DNA from: Yoonia tamlensis
GTDB lineage: Bacteria > Pseudomonadota > Alphaproteobacteria > Rhodobacterales > Rhodobacteraceae
Direction: 5' to 3'
Assembly (NCBI RefSeq): GCF_900115105.1
Contig: NZ_FOYP01000001.1
Coordinates: 832,097 to 896,096, forward strand
Length of the DNA: 64,000 bases
The notes below the pieces were generated by a model. The model did not search any database, was not told the DNA's origin, and was given only the letters and a program-made list of their open reading frames with translations. Numbering within the stretch: position 1 is the stretch's first letter; each line of letters begins with the position of its first letter. The position numbers were made by a program, and so were the translations under genes. This document shows, one piece after another, positions 37,168 through 47,188 of this stretch.

Positions 37168-37772
37168 GCGCACGGCACATCGGGGTCTTGGTTGAATGAC
37201 GCAGGGCAAGCCAGCGCGCGGACAAGCTGCGCGTGATAGGTTGCACGGCTGATTTCAACCGCGCCAAGACTGGCAAGATGTGGCGTGATGAACTGCGTGT
37301 CGCATAACATGAATCCCCCCCTGCGCAGACGGTCCACCAGATAGGCCAGCGCGACTTTTGACGCATCGGTTGCCAGACTGAACATGCTTTCGCCGAAAAA
37401 CGCCGCACCAAGCGCCACGCCATAGGCACCGCCGACCAGATTGCCGTCTTGCCAGACCTCGACAGAATGCGCGTCGCCTTGGTCGTGCAGCTGTGCATAA
37501 AGATCAAATATTGTGGCGTTGATCCAAGTTTCGTCACGGTCGGCGCAGCCTGCGACGACCCTTGCAAATGCCGTGTCGAACGTGACCTTGAAATGCCCGC
37601 GCCGCAAGGTTTTGGCAAGGCTGCGTGAAATGCGAAAACCGTCTAGCGGCAGCACACCGCGCATCTGCGGATCGACCCAAAACAGCGCGGGGTCGTCGCG
37701 GCTTTCGGACATGGGAAACACGCCTTGCGCATAGGCCGAAAGTAATAATTCTGCGGATAGTTCCTGCATCAT
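37131..37772 (-). CDS. aat: Leucyl/phenylalanyl-tRNA-protein transferase
   Basis: 213-aa enzyme of the N-end rule pathway that adds Leu or Phe to proteins with N-terminal Lys/Arg. Blocks: AYAQGVFPMSESRDDPALFWVDP, RSLAKTLRR, AHSVEVWQDGNLVGG and GAAFFGESMFSL. It begins just downstream of the accC terminator on the same strand. Confidence 0.96.
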   Translation of the reverse strand: MMQELSAELLLSAYAQGVFPMSESRDDPALFWVDPQMRGVLPLDGFRISRSLAKTLRRGHFKVTFDTAFARVVAGCADRDETWINATIFDLYAQLHDQGDAHSVEVWQDGNLVGGAYGVALGAAFFGESMFSLATDASKVALAYLVDRLRRGGFMLCDTQFITPHLASLGAVEISRATYHAQLVRALACPASFNQDPDVPCAQDVIQRNAQTS

Positions 37773-37781
37773 GTCACCATG

Positions 37782-37809
37782 AAAAACGCGGCCCGAATTT
37801 CGGACCGCG
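37782..37809 (-). terminator. Rho-independent terminator of accBC
   Basis: On the minus strand CGCGGTCCGAA pairs with TTCGGGCCGCG (positions 37787-37809, one G-U pair) and is followed by five T. It starts 8 bp past the accC stop and ends the operon ahead of aat. Confidence 0.88.
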
Positions 37810-37816
37810 CATCTAC

Positions 37817-39166
37817 CTAACCGTTAAGGTTTTCTTCGAGCCAATGTTCAAGCCAGTGGATATTGTAATCCCCTGTTTGTACGGCTTTTTCCGCCAACAG
37901 CGCATGAAACAGCGGCACGGTCGTATCGACACCGTCCACGATCAATTCCCCCAACGCACGTGAAAGCCGTGCGAGCGCTTCGGGCCGGTCGCGCCCATGC
38001 ACGATCAGTTTGCCAATCAAACTGTCGTAATAGGGCGGAATACGGTAGCCGTCATAAAGCGCACTATCCATCCGCACGCCAAGCCCGCCGGGCGCGTGGT
38101 ATTGCGTAATGGTGCCGGGGCAGGGCGCAAAGTTCGGCAGTTTTTCCGCGTTGATCCGCACTTCGATCGAATGGCCGTTGATCTGCAGGTCGTCTTGGGT
38201 AAACGACATCGGCAGTCCTGACGCAACGCGCAGCTGTTCGCGCACCAGATCGACGCCAAAAATGGCTTCGGTGACGGGGTGTTCGACCTGCAAGCGGGTG
38301 TTCATTTCGATGAAATAGAATTCGTCATTCTCGAACAGGAATTCAATTGTGCCAGCGCCGATATAGTTGATCTTGGCCACGGCATCAGCACAGACCTTGC
38401 CGATTCTTGCGCGCAATTCGGGGGTGATGCAGGGGCCGGGGGCCTCTTCCAGCACTTTCTGGTGGCGGCGTTGCAGCGAACAATCGCGCTCGCCCAAATG
38501 CACAGCATTGCCTTTACCATCGCCAAAGACTTGGATTTCGATGTGGCGCGGCGTGGTCAGGTATTTTTCAATATAGACTTCGTCGTTGCCAAAAGCGGCT
38601 TTGCCTTCGGCGCGGGCGGAATGGAACGCCTTTTCCATGTCAGCGGCGGTTTGCGCCACTTTCATGCCGCGGCCACCGCCGCCTGCTGTCGCCTTGATGA
38701 TGACCGGATAGCCGATTTCATCGCCAATGCGCTTGGCGTCGTCCAATGTGGGCACGCCGCCGTCCGATCCGGGCACGCAAGGCACGCCAAGCGCCTTCAT
38801 CGTGTCCTTGGCAGTGATTTTATCGCCCATGGTGCGGATGTGTTCGGCTGTGGGGCCGATGAATGTCAGCCCGTGGTCTTCGAGCGCCTGCACAAAGGCC
38901 GCATTTTCCGACAAAAAGCCATAACCGGGGTGGATTGCCTGCGCGCCGGTGATTTCACAGGCTGAAATAATCGCCGGAAACGACAGATAGCTTTGCGCGG
39001 ATGATGGCGGTCCGATGCAGATCGCCTCATCAGCCATGCGCACATGCATTGCATCAGCGTCCGCTGTTGAATGCACGGCAACGGATTTCACGCCCATTTC
39101 ACGACAGGCCCGCACAACGCGCAGCGCGATTTCGCCACGGTTCGCAATGAGAATTTTTTCGAACAT
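37817..39166 (-). CDS. accC: Acetyl-CoA carboxylase, biotin carboxylase subunit
   Basis: 449-aa ATP-grasp enzyme carboxylating biotin on AccB for fatty acid synthesis. Blocks: [56 protein letters not shown] and [11 protein letters not shown]. It follows accB on the same strand after 9 bp and ends at a strong terminator. Confidence 0.97.
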   Translation of the reverse strand: MFEKILIANRGEIALRVVRACREMGVKSVAVHSTADADAMHVRMADEAICIGPPSSAQSYLSFPAIISACEITGAQAIHPGYGFLSENAAFVQALEDHGLTFIGPTAEHIRTMGDKITAKDTMKALGVPCVPGSDGGVPTLDDAKRIGDEIGYPVIIKATAGGGGRGMKVAQTAADMEKAFHSARAEGKAAFGNDEVYIEKYLTTPRHIEIQVFGDGKGNAVHLGERDCSLQRRHQKVLEEAPGPCITPELRARIGKVCADAVAKINYIGAGTIEFLFENDEFYFIEMNTRLQVEHPVTEAIFGVDLVREQLRVASGLPMSFTQDDLQINGHSIEVRINAEKLPNFAPCPGTITQYHAPGGLGVRMDSALYDGYRIPPYYDSLIGKLIVHGRDRPEALARLSRALGELIVDGVDTTVPLFHALLAEKAVQTGDYNIHWLEHWLEENLNG

Positions 39167-39175
39167 GGGCGGCCC

Positions 39176-39661
39176 CTATTCGATGATCACAAGAGGGGCG
39201 CCAAATTCGACGGCGCCGCCGTCTTCGACCAAAATCCGCTTGACGGTGCCTGCGCGCGGGGCAGGGATATGGTTCATTGTTTTCATCGCTTCGATGATCA
39301 ACAATGTGTCGCCCTCGCTGACGGTTGTGCCAACAGCAACAAAGGGGGCCGCGCCCGGCTCTGCGGCCATATAGACGGTGCCAACCATTGGCGATGTCAC
39401 AGCACCCGGGTGGCTTGCGGGGTCCGCGGAAACTTCGGTGGCTGCGGCAACGGCAGGGGCGGCAGCAACGGGTGCCGCGACTGGGGCGGCAACGGCGGCT
39501 TGCACAATGGTTTGGGTCTGGCGGCTGACGCGCACATTCAGGCTGTCATTTTCACCATAGTCCCTTTTGACCTGCAATTCGGTCAAATCGTTTTCGCGCA
39601 AAAGCTCTGCAAGAGCCTGAATAAAGCTGACATCGCTGTCGTGAGAGGTTTGTTTGCTCAT
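39176..39661 (-). CDS. accB: Biotin carboxyl carrier protein of acetyl-CoA carboxylase
   Basis: 161 aa. N-terminal helix (FIQALAELLRENDLTELQV), an Ala/Pro-rich linker (about residues 60-85) and a biotinyl domain whose lysine is in EAMKTMN (K127; most homologues have EAMKMMN). Start at 39661 (MSKQTSHD) behind GAGG; the upstream frame has no ribosome site. Co-transcribed with accC. Confidence 0.96.
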   Translation of the reverse strand: MSKQTSHDSDVSFIQALAELLRENDLTELQVKRDYGENDSLNVRVSRQTQTIVQAAVAAPVAAPVAAAPAVAAATEVSADPASHPGAVTSPMVGTVYMAAEPGAAPFVAVGTTVSEGDTLLIIEAMKTMNHIPAPRAGTVKRILVEDGGAVEFGAPLVIIE

Positions 39662-39779
39662 GGTTTCCTCGGCCGTTGCCCTTAATTCGCTAGGATCGCG
39701 ACGTAACGTCACAATGCGTGTAGGTTCTTATAGGGCAAGCCAGCCGAGGGGGGAAGCGTTGCGATATGAAAATACGACG

Positions 39780-40136
39780 TTAGGCAGGAATGGCAAATGT
39801 GGCTTTCATATCAAGCGTTTCTGTTTGCCCATCGGACGCAGGCGGAGAAGCCGCAGGTTTTGTTGGGGCTTCATCATCATCATAGGGCAACATGGGTACA
39901 CCGTAGGGGCGTAAAACACGTTCCGGCTGCTGCGCGGTAATATTTTTTTCGTGAAGTCCGGTGAAGGCTAACTTTGCATTCACAATTGGTGCGATAAAAG
40001 GTTTTTGTTCGCTTGTTATCGCCGTTCGGTCCAGCGCTGCAATTGTCGGGACCTTGGTGTCGACCGGACGCGGAACCGGCGCAACCGGCGCGACTGTCGC
40101 AACTGCTTTGGGGGCGGTGATAGGGTGAATGTCCAT
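39780..40136 (-). CDS. Hypothetical proline/alanine-rich protein
   Basis: 118 aa, low-complexity: repeated AP/VP pairs at the start (VAPVAPVPRPVD), a middle part with LGLHEKN-like text and a Pro-rich end. No signal peptide, helix or known domain. CGGAG upstream is a fair ribosome site. It lies alone between accB and the Liv operon, so it is plausible but weakly supported. Confidence 0.45.
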   Translation of the reverse strand: MDIHPITAPKAVATVAPVAPVPRPVDTKVPTIAALDRTAITSEQKPFIAPIVNAKLAFTGLHEKNITAQQPERVLRPYGVPMLPYDDDEAPTKPAASPPASDGQTETLDMKATFAIPA

Positions 40137-40255
40137 GGGTCTGACTCCGAATTTGCCAAAACGGCCTTGTCACAGAATCGCGCCAGAAGATTACCAAACC
40201 CTTAATAAATATGCGCCAGATGCCTGCTTAGGGGACAAACATCTGGCGAATTTTC

Positions 40256-41005
40256 TTAGATTGCGAGGTATTGCGCCCGCAGATCATCGTTTTCAAGCAC
40301 CTCTGCCGCAGAGCCGTCAAACACAACCGTGCCCGTGTCCAAAATCACGGCGCGGTCCGCGAGTTTCAGCGCGGCAACGGCGTTTTGTTCAACGATTACA
40401 GTGGTGATGCCCTGATCGCGGATGATGCCCAATGTCTTGGCAATTTCTTGCACAATAACGGGGGCCAGACCCTCGTAGGGTTCGTCCAGCAGCAGGACCT
40501 TGATGTCGCGCGCAAGCGCGCGTGCAATGGCAAGCATCTGCTGTTCACCACCCGAAAGCGTGACGCCTTCTTGCTTGCGGCGTTCGCCAAGGCGCGGAAA
40601 CAGCTCGTAGATGCGGTCCAGTGACCAGCCCTTGGGCGGTGCGATTTGCGCAAGCTGCAGGTTTTCTTCGACCGTGAGACCGGGGATGATGCGCCGGTCC
40701 TCTGGCACCAGTGCGATTCCGGCAGATGCGGCCTGATGGCTTTTCATTTCGTGCAGTGGCTGGTGGTCAAGCCAGATTTCGCCGTGGGTCAGGGCAGGGT
40801 CGTCAAGCCGCGCAATCGTGCGCAGGGTTGATGTTTTGCCGGCACCGTTGCGGCCCAAAAGAGCAAGAATTTCGCCCTCGTGGATGTTAAAGCTCACGTT
40901 TTGCACGATGTAGCTCTCGCCGTAATAGGCTTCGACTTCCCAAACGCTGAGGAAGGCGGGATGTGTCGCCGCGTTATTGGCGTGTTTGTTAAATGGTTGG
41001 TTCAT
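40256..41005 (-). CDS. livF: Branched-chain amino acid-type ABC transporter ATPase (LivF-like)
   Basis: About 249-aa ATPase subunit: Walker A GRNGAGKTST, Q-loop region, signature LSGGEQQML and Walker B VLLLDEP. Layout and ALVPEDRRIIPGLTVEENL place it in the LivF group. The start at 41005 (MNQPFNKH) follows GGAGA; it has a slightly extended N-terminus. It is the last gene of the five-gene Liv-type operon and is separated from livG by two perfect hairpins. Confidence 0.93.
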   Translation of the reverse strand: MNQPFNKHANNAATHPAFLSVWEVEAYYGESYIVQNVSFNIHEGEILALLGRNGAGKTSTLRTIARLDDPALTHGEIWLDHQPLHEMKSHQAASAGIALVPEDRRIIPGLTVEENLQLAQIAPPKGWSLDRIYELFPRLGERRKQEGVTLSGGEQQMLAIARALARDIKVLLLDEPYEGLAPVIVQEIAKTLGIIRDQGITTVIVEQNAVAALKLADRAVILDTGTVVFDGSAAEVLENDDLRAQYLAI

Positions 41006-41022
41006 TTTGTTCTCCGGGGTGC

Positions 41023-41043
41023 CAAACTCTCTTTGAGAGTTTG
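41023..41043. repeat. Intercistronic hairpin 1 (livG-livF)
   Basis: Perfect 8-bp inverted repeat CAAACTCT/AGAGTTTG with loop CTTTG, in the 79-bp gap between livG and livF. Only three bases separate it from hairpin 2. Confidence 0.85.
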
Positions 41044-41046
41044 TGA

Positions 41047-41069
41047 CCAATTCTTCTGGGAAGAATTGG
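41047..41069. repeat. Intercistronic hairpin 2 (livG-livF)
   Basis: Perfect 10-bp inverted repeat CCAATTCTTC/GAAGAATTGG with a 3-nt loop (TGG). No T-run follows on the minus strand, so RNA processing or stability is likelier than termination. Confidence 0.85.
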
Positions 41070-41084
41070 CCGCTGGATGAAGGG

Positions 41085-41843
41085 TTAGACCTGCGCTTCG
41101 CCGAGATAGGCTTCGCGCACCTTTGGGTGGCCTTTGATGTTTTCGGGCGTGTCTTCGACAAGAGGTGTCCCTTGTGCCAAAACCGTGATCCGCTCTGCCA
41201 GCGAGAACACAACGTTCATGTCGTGTTCAATGATGGCCATGGTGATCCCGCGTTTGGTCCGGATCTCTTTGAGCAAGGCGATCGTGTTTTCCGTATCGGC
41301 CCGCGCCATCCCCGCTGTCGGCTCGTCAAGAAGCAAGAGCTTGGGGTCCTGCACCAGACACATTGCCATTTCCAAACGCCGCTTGTCGCCGCGTGACAGG
41401 CTTGACGTCACCATGTCCCGCTTTTCAAGCATATTGACATCGGCGAGCATTTCTTCGGCTTGGGCGCGAATACCTTTTTCCGCGAAGATGCTTTCGATCG
41501 CGTGCATCCGGAATGCGCCGTCGCGTTTGGCAAAGCAGGGGATCATCACGTTCTCGAATACGGTCAGATCGGTAAAGATCTCGGGTGTTTGAAACACCCG
41601 GCTGATCCCCATCTGGTTGATCTCGTGGGGCTTGCGCCCCAAGACCGATTGCCCGTCAAACATCACCGACCCTGAATCCGGGATCAGTTTGCCAACCAAC
41701 ACGTTGAGCAATGTCGATTTACCCGCCCCGTTTGGCCCGATAATCGCGTGCACCGTGTTTTCTTCAACGCTCAGGTTCACGTCACCCAGCGCTTGCAGGC
41801 CACCAAACCGTTTGTTGATGCCTTTGACTTCAAGGATTCCCAT
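41085..41843 (-). CDS. livG: Branched-chain amino acid-type ABC transporter ATPase (LivG-like)
   Basis: 252-aa ATPase: Walker A GPNGAGKSTL, signature SLSRGDKRRLEMAM (SRGDKR in place of LSGGQ, as in several LivG-type subunits), Walker B LLLLDEPTAGM and the LivG block EHDMNVVFSLAERITVL. Twelve bp downstream of livM. It pairs with LivF as the two nucleotide-binding subunits. Confidence 0.93.
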   Translation of the reverse strand: MGILEVKGINKRFGGLQALGDVNLSVEENTVHAIIGPNGAGKSTLLNVLVGKLIPDSGSVMFDGQSVLGRKPHEINQMGISRVFQTPEIFTDLTVFENVMIPCFAKRDGAFRMHAIESIFAEKGIRAQAEEMLADVNMLEKRDMVTSSLSRGDKRRLEMAMCLVQDPKLLLLDEPTAGMARADTENTIALLKEIRTKRGITMAIIEHDMNVVFSLAERITVLAQGTPLVEDTPENIKGHPKVREAYLGEAQV

Positions 41844-41855
41844 ATCCGTTTCTCC

Positions 41856-43055
41856 TTATTCGGCAGGTTTGCTGGCGCCGGGATTGGCGTCATCGGTTTT
41901 CGTGCGGCGCAATGCAGCGAGGATTTTCTGCCCACCTTGGACAAGCCCACCGGGCAGGTAGATCACAACGAGCATGAACACGATCCCGAGTGTCAGGTGC
42001 CAGCCTTTGCCCACGAAGGGGTAAATGATGGTGACGACGAAATCTTCGAGCCCGCCTGGCAGGAACCCGAACCAGTCGTGCAGAACCTGACCGTTGATCT
42101 TTGAGAAGATGTTTTCAAAGTACTTGATCATCCCCGCACCAAGAACCGGACCGATCAATGTGCCGGCACCGCCAAGGATTGTCATCAACACAACCTCGCC
42201 CGATGCGGTCCACTGCATCCGTTCCGCACCGGCCAGCGGATCCATAGAGGCCATCAGCCCGCCCGCAAGTCCGGCATACATGCCCGAGATCACAAAGGCC
42301 GCAAGCGTATAGGGCCGTGAATTCAAGCCGGTATAGCTCATCCGGGTTTGGTTGGATTTGATCGCCCGCAGCATCAGGCCGAACGGTGACCGGAAAATCC
42401 GGATCGCAAGGTAGAATGCAAGTACCAGCATCACAGCAGCCAGATAGTAACCTGTGTTAAAGGTAAACGACCACGCGCCAATATTCAGTTCATAGGATGC
42501 GCGCATTTCTAGCCCGAACAGGGCCGGCACAGGAATGTTGCCGCTTGCGGTTTGCGCAGCACCCAAAATCCGTGGATCGTCCAGCGCCAGTTGCAGCCCG
42601 GTTTCGCCACCTGTGATGGGTGTCAGCACCGAATAGGCCAGCGCGAATGACATCTGCGCAAAGGCCAGCGTCAGGATCGAGAAGTAGATCCCCGAACGCC
42701 GCAGCGAGATATACCCGATCACCAGCGAGAACAGACCCGCAATGATCACGCTCAGGATGATCGCTGGCAGTACGTTCATGCTTAGCAGCTTGAACATCCA
42801 GACAGCAGAGTATGAACCCACACCCAAGAACGCCGCGTGACCAAATGACAGGTATCCGGTCAGACCGAACAGGATGTTGAACCCGATCGCAAAGATCCCG
42901 AAGATCACAAAGCGTTGCATCAGGTCAGGGTAGCCCGCGTTGAACTGGGCCATCTCGGACCCCGCAGGGAAGGGGTTCAGGATGATGGGTGCAAATAGTG
43001 TCAGGCCAATGACAACAAGTAGCAGCCGAAAGTCTTTCTTTTCGAGACCAAGCAT
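41856..43055 (-). CDS. livM: Branched-chain amino acid-type ABC permease (LivM-like)
   Basis: 399-aa inner membrane permease with eight to ten helices. The conserved permease motif [19 protein letters not shown] and [18 protein letters not shown] [14 protein letters not shown] mark the LivM family. It begins 4 bp after livH. Forms the channel with LivH. Confidence 0.94.
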   Translation of the reverse strand: MLGLEKKDFRLLLVVIGLTLFAPIILNPFPAGSEMAQFNAGYPDLMQRFVIFGIFAIGFNILFGLTGYLSFGHAAFLGVGSYSAVWMFKLLSMNVLPAIILSVIIAGLFSLVIGYISLRRSGIYFSILTLAFAQMSFALAYSVLTPITGGETGLQLALDDPRILGAAQTASGNIPVPALFGLEMRASYELNIGAWSFTFNTGYYLAAVMLVLAFYLAIRIFRSPFGLMLRAIKSNQTRMSYTGLNSRPYTLAAFVISGMYAGLAGGLMASMDPLAGAERMQWTASGEVVLMTILGGAGTLIGPVLGAGMIKYFENIFSKINGQVLHDWFGFLPGGLEDFVVTIIYPFVGKGWHLTLGIVFMLVVIYLPGGLVQGGQKILAALRRTKTDDANPGASKPAE

Positions 43056-43059
43056 TGGC

Positions 43060-44091
43060 TTATTCCTCCATCACGCCTTTGCGACCCATCAGGCCACGTG
43101 GACGTGTTAATAGAATGATAATTGCGACCAGATAGATGATAACCTGGTTGATACCGGGCAGGTTGCTGACCGCCCAAGAGGTTGAAGCAAAGCTTTCAAG
43201 AATTCCCAAAAGGAACCCCGCCGCGACCGCACCGGGAAGTGACCCCATGCCGCCCACAACAACAACCACAAAGCTAAGCACCAGAAAATCCATGCCCATG
43301 TGGTAGTTCGGCGGGTTGATCGGCACATACATGACACCGGCAAGCCCCGCGACGGCTGCCGCGATCCCGAACATGATGGTGAACCGTTTGTCGATATCAA
43401 TGCCAAGCAGCCCGACAGTTTCGCGGTCGGCCATACCGGCGCGCACAACCATCCCGAAGGTGGTGAACCGCAAGAAGGCGAATACCGCACCGATGATCAC
43501 AAGCGAGAAGAAGAAGTACACAAGACGCCAGTAGGGGTAGATGATCGCGTTTGCATCAAATCCAACAAGCACACCGAAATCAAAGCTGCCCTTGAACGCG
43601 CTTGGCGCAGGGGTCGGGATCGGGTTTGCACCGTAGTAGTATTTGACGATCTCCTGGATCACGATGGCAAGACCAAAGGTCACAAGGATCTGGTCCGCAT
43701 GGGGGCGCTTGTAAAAGTGTTTGATAAGCCCGCGTTCCATCACATAGCCGATGCCGATCATGATCGGAATTGCGAAAATAAGTGAAAGCGGAACCGCCCA
43801 GTCTATGATCGCATCGCCGGCGGCAACGCCGAACCAGTCGTGCACATAGGGAACGTCGACTTCCATTGGATTGCCCAAGAAGTCGGTCCGTGTCTCGTCC
43901 ACAATTTTGTGGCTGAGGCTTAAGAATTTGCTAAGAGTTACGGCGCAGAATGAGCCGAGCATAAAGAGTGCGCCATGCGCAAAGTTGACAACGCCAAGCG
44001 TCCCAAAAATGAGCGTAAGCCCAAGCGCGATAAGCGCGTAAGCTGACCCTTTATCGAGCCCGTTAAGGATTTGCAGTATGAACTGGTCCAT
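43060..44091 (-). CDS. livH: Branched-chain amino acid-type ABC permease (LivH-like)
   Basis: 343-aa permease, about eight helices; starts [20 protein letters not shown] and [18 protein letters not shown] as in LivH, with [20 protein letters not shown] near the end. A periplasmic-side insert (residues about 60-85, [16 protein letters not shown]) makes it longer than E. coli LivH. Separated from the binding-protein gene by 126 bp holding a hairpin. Confidence 0.94.
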   Translation of the reverse strand: MDQFILQILNGLDKGSAYALIALGLTLIFGTLGVVNFAHGALFMLGSFCAVTLSKFLSLSHKIVDETRTDFLGNPMEVDVPYVHDWFGVAAGDAIIDWAVPLSLIFAIPIMIGIGYVMERGLIKHFYKRPHADQILVTFGLAIVIQEIVKYYYGANPIPTPAPSAFKGSFDFGVLVGFDANAIIYPYWRLVYFFFSLVIIGAVFAFLRFTTFGMVVRAGMADRETVGLLGIDIDKRFTIMFGIAAAVAGLAGVMYVPINPPNYHMGMDFLVLSFVVVVVGGMGSLPGAVAAGFLLGILESFASTSWAVSNLPGINQVIIYLVAIIILLTRPRGLMGRKGVMEE

Positions 44092-44175
44092 GAGGTGACC
44101 TCTGATCGGTTAAGTGTTGGCGGGATACCAAAAGACATACCGCTGCCCTTGAGGGCGCAGTTTCTTGTCGACGTG

Positions 44176-44204
44176 ACAGGCCACCACGTGATGTGGTGAC
44201 CTGT
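44176..44204 (-). repeat. Hairpin between binding-protein gene and livH
   Basis: ACAGG-C-CACCAC, loop GTGAT, GTGGTG-A-CCTGT: an 11-bp stem with one C-A mismatch. It starts 14 bp past the stop of the binding-protein gene. No T-run follows on the minus strand, so it may stabilise the upstream message and lower expression of the permease genes. Confidence 0.7.
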
Positions 44205-44217
44205 AATTTTTGGTGAT

Positions 44218-45582
44218 TTATGCGCCCGGGTTACATGTGCCCAATGCGCCGCCCGCGAATTGCGGGTGCTCTGGGTCGTATGTGACCTGATCCACAGGGG
44301 TAACTTCAACGATTTCAACGAGGTCGAATTCGTTTTCAGGGTTTTCTTTACCACGCACAACCACAACGTCTTTAAAGCACTGGTGATCGTCTGCACGGTA
44401 CAGTGTTGGGCCGCTGCCCAGACCGTCAAATTCAAAGCCTTCAAGAGCTTCGACAACGGCACATGGGTTGAACGAGCCTGCACGTGTCACAGCATCCGCA
44501 TAAAGCAGTGTCTGTACGTATGTTGTGTGTGCAGCCTGGCTTGGTGGGAAGCCGTATTTCTCGCCAAAGGATTTCACGAAAGCGTTGGTGCCGCTATAAC
44601 GCGCGCCTTTTTCGTTTTCGAGTTTCCAGTCCCAGTTCTGTGAACCAAGGATGCCGGCGATGTTTTCGCCCGCACCGCGTGCCATCAGCTCTGAGTAGAG
44701 CGGAACAACGATTTCGAACTGCTTGCCGTTGGCTTGTGCTTGACGCAGGCCGAACTGAACAGCGTTGGTCAAAGAGTTCACCATGTTTCCGCCGTAGTGG
44801 TTCAGAACCAGAACGTCGGCACCAGAGTTCAGAACAGGTGCGATATAAGAAGAGAAGTCGGTCTGTGTCAGCGGTGTTTTCACAGCGTTCACAGTTTCCC
44901 AACCCAATGCTTCGGTTGAAGAACGTACAGCTTCTTCTGTTGTGTAACCCCAGTTATAGTCTGCGGTCAGGTGGTAGGCCTTACGGTCGGTGCCGTATTG
45001 CGCTGCAAGCACGGGCGCAAGCGCCGCACCGGACATGTAAGAGTTAAAGAAGTGGCGGAAACCGTTGGCCCGCTTGTCTTTACCAGTTGTGTCGTTCGAG
45101 TGGGTCAGACCCGCCATGAAGATAACACCAGCTTCTTGGCAGAGAGCTTGAACAGCAACAGCTACACCAGAGGAAGAACCGCCGGTGATCATGATGGCGC
45201 CGTCTTTTTCGATCATAGACCGTGCAGATGCGCGCGCAGCGTCAGACTTTGTTTGTGTGTCGCCTGTGACATATTTTACTTCGCGGCCAAGAATACCGGT
45301 ACCATCCAATACTTTAGATGAGAAGGTGCTCAGCATGCCGCCGTCGCCGCCACCGTTCAGGTGCTCGACAGCAAGCTCATACGCACGCAGTTCGTCTGCG
45401 CCCTCGTCTGCGTATGGGCCTGTTTGTGGCACGTTAAAGCCAAGGACGACTTCGCTGGCGCCTGGGGCATTTGTAAAGCCAGTATGTGAATCCGCGCGTA
45501 GATACGTCGGAAGCGCAAGACCGGCACCGGCAATTGCGCCGGTTTTCAACACGCCGCGACGTGAGAAATTCGATTTTGACAT
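44218..45582 (-). CDS. Liv-type ABC transporter substrate-binding protein
   Basis: 454-aa periplasmic binding protein (Peripla_BP_6 type) with a twin-arginine signal (SRRGVLKTGAIAGAGLALP). The family pattern is VVLGFNVPQTGPYADEGADELRAYELAVEHLN, split here by one insertion, with GGSSSGVAVAVQ and DYNWGYTT following. The start at 45582 follows AGGGAGGAAACTA. It is first in a five-gene operon. The ligand could be amino acids, amides or another organic acid; sequence alone does not tell. Confidence 0.93.
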   Translation of the reverse strand: MSKSNFSRRGVLKTGAIAGAGLALPTYLRADSHTGFTNAPGASEVVLGFNVPQTGPYADEGADELRAYELAVEHLNGGGDGGMLSTFSSKVLDGTGILGREVKYVTGDTQTKSDAARASARSMIEKDGAIMITGGSSSGVAVAVQALCQEAGVIFMAGLTHSNDTTGKDKRANGFRHFFNSYMSGAALAPVLAAQYGTDRKAYHLTADYNWGYTTEEAVRSSTEALGWETVNAVKTPLTQTDFSSYIAPVLNSGADVLVLNHYGGNMVNSLTNAVQFGLRQAQANGKQFEIVVPLYSELMARGAGENIAGILGSQNWDWKLENEKGARYSGTNAFVKSFGEKYGFPPSQAAHTTYVQTLLYADAVTRAGSFNPCAVVEALEGFEFDGLGSGPTLYRADDHQCFKDVVVVRGKENPENEFDLVEIVEVTPVDQVTYDPEHPQFAGGALGTCNPGA

Positions 45583-45710
45583 TAGTTTCCTCCCTAAAGG
45601 TTTGTGCTGCTTGATCCACAAGGGACCGTACAGCTTGTACGTGTACGTACCTTTCCATTCTTGAGCTTGAGGGGTGTTCAATCAACAAGCCATTGGGGGG
45701 ACTTGTTTTA

Positions 45711-45730
45711 TTTGTAAAGTTATGTACAAA
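45711..45730. promoter_or_regulatory. Candidate ScfR-type operator
   Basis: TTTGTA (45711-45716) and TACAAA (45725-45730) form an inverted repeat with 8-bp spacing. TTTGCA-AGTC-TGTAAA follows at about 45735-45750. These recall the TTTGCAAA half-sites bound by ScfR/RamB-type regulators. The site lies in the 220-bp gap between the Liv operon and the regulator. Confidence 0.5.
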
Positions 45731-45802
45731 TTTTTTTGCAAGTCTGTAAACCCGTTATCCCGCAGGTGCAGAAAGCAATTGAAAGCATTGAGGTAATTTT
45801 TC

Positions 45803-47107
45803 ATGCCAACGCAGCATTTGACCGGCGGGCGCATCCGCGACAGACGACTTGAACTGGGGTTGCGCCAAGCAGCAGTCGCAGCGGCGGTCGGGATTTCACC
45901 TTCTTACCTCAATCTGATCGAACATAACCGTCGCAGAATCGGCGGCAAGCTGTTGGCCGACATCGCGCGCCTTCTCGAAGTCGACGCGACATTGCTCACA
46001 CAAGGGGCGGATCGTCACCTTTTGGAGCGCATGCGTGGCGCTGCCGCCGCATTTGAAACCGACGCCGAAATTGCCCGCGCCGAGGACATTGCCGCCCGTT
46101 TTCCCGGCTGGAGCGCGCTCATCGTTGCCCAGGCCCGCCGGATTGCGGCGCTTGATACGCATATGGCCGCGCTGACCGACCGGATCACGCATGACCCCCA
46201 GCTTGCAAATGCACTGCACGAAGTCATTTCAACAGTCACTTCGATCCGCTCTTCGGCCTCGATCCTTGTCACCCAAGAAGAGCTGGACGCCGACTGGCAG
46301 CGCCGGTTCCACGAAAATATCCACAAGGACAGCCTGCGGCTTGCCGCCAGCAGCGAAGCATTGGTTGCCTATCTCGAGACCCCAGAAGCAGATGTCGACA
46401 TTGTGCAGTCGCCGGTTGAACAGCTCGAAAGCGCTTTGGCGCGCACGGGTTACCATGTTGCAGCGTTGGAAGCGGGCAATGCCGATGTGGCGCAGGTTGC
46501 CCGTGATCTGGGGCTCAAGGGGCCTGCAACCGTGCTGTTTGCCAGTTTTGCCAAGCAATATATGGCCGACGCAAGGGTTCTGCCTTTGGCCACATTTACC
46601 GAAGCCTGCCGCGCGCTTGACTATAACCCCGCGCAATTAGCAGGGGAATTCGGTGCCGATTTTGCGGCCGTTTTGCGCCGCTTGGCAAGCCTGCCTGCCG
46701 ATACGTCGCTTCCGGCGATGGGATTGGCGATTGCAGATGTTTCGGGGACGCTGACGTTTTTGAAACCTGTGCCCGGGTTCAACTATTCACGGCGCAACGG
46801 GGCCTGTCCGCTGTGGCCGATTTTCGGGGCGTTAAGCCGCCCCACTCAGCCCGTCCGCGCCGAAGTTTCGCTGCCTGACGCGGCCCGTACACGTTTCTTG
46901 TGTTACGCGATTGCCCAACCCCAAGGGGCGCAGCAATTTGATGTTACCCCCGTTTTGAACAGCACGATGCTGGTCGTCGCAGACCCCCCCGAAAGTAAAG
47001 CAAATGCAATCGCAGTCGGTGGTTCGTGCCGTATCTGCCCACGCCCTGATTGTACCAGCCGCCGCGAGCCTGCGTTAATTGGTATCAGTGGAGCCAGAGG
47101 GCTTTGA
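45803..47107 (+). CDS. ScfR-type (short-chain acyl-CoA) transcriptional regulator
   Basis: 434 aa. An XRE helix-turn-helix at residues about 9-63 (IRDRRLELGLRQAAVAAAVG, SPSYLNLIEHNRR) is followed by a long ligand-binding region and the C-terminal cysteine cluster CRICPRPDCTSRREP typical of short-chain fatty acyl regulators (PccR, MccR, RamB). These control acyl-CoA assimilation genes. It is divergent from the Liv-type transporter operon, which it may control together with itself. The domain call is secure, the target is inference. Confidence 0.88.
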   Translation: MPTQHLTGGRIRDRRLELGLRQAAVAAAVGISPSYLNLIEHNRRRIGGKLLADIARLLEVDATLLTQGADRHLLERMRGAAAAFETDAEIARAEDIAARFPGWSALIVAQARRIAALDTHMAALTDRITHDPQLANALHEVISTVTSIRSSASILVTQEELDADWQRRFHENIHKDSLRLAASSEALVAYLETPEADVDIVQSPVEQLESALARTGYHVAALEAGNADVAQVARDLGLKGPATVLFASFAKQYMADARVLPLATFTEACRALDYNPAQLAGEFGADFAAVLRRLASLPADTSLPAMGLAIADVSGTLTFLKPVPGFNYSRRNGACPLWPIFGALSRPTQPVRAEVSLPDAARTRFLCYAIAQPQGAQQFDVTPVLNSTMLVVADPPESKANAIAVGGSCRICPRPDCTSRREPALIGISGARGL

Positions 47108-47188
47108 CTTCCCCAAGCAATCGCCTGATACTCGCGCATAGGGAGGCTGCGCTTGCGGGTGCGGTAAGACAATTGGGGAGGCGATGGG

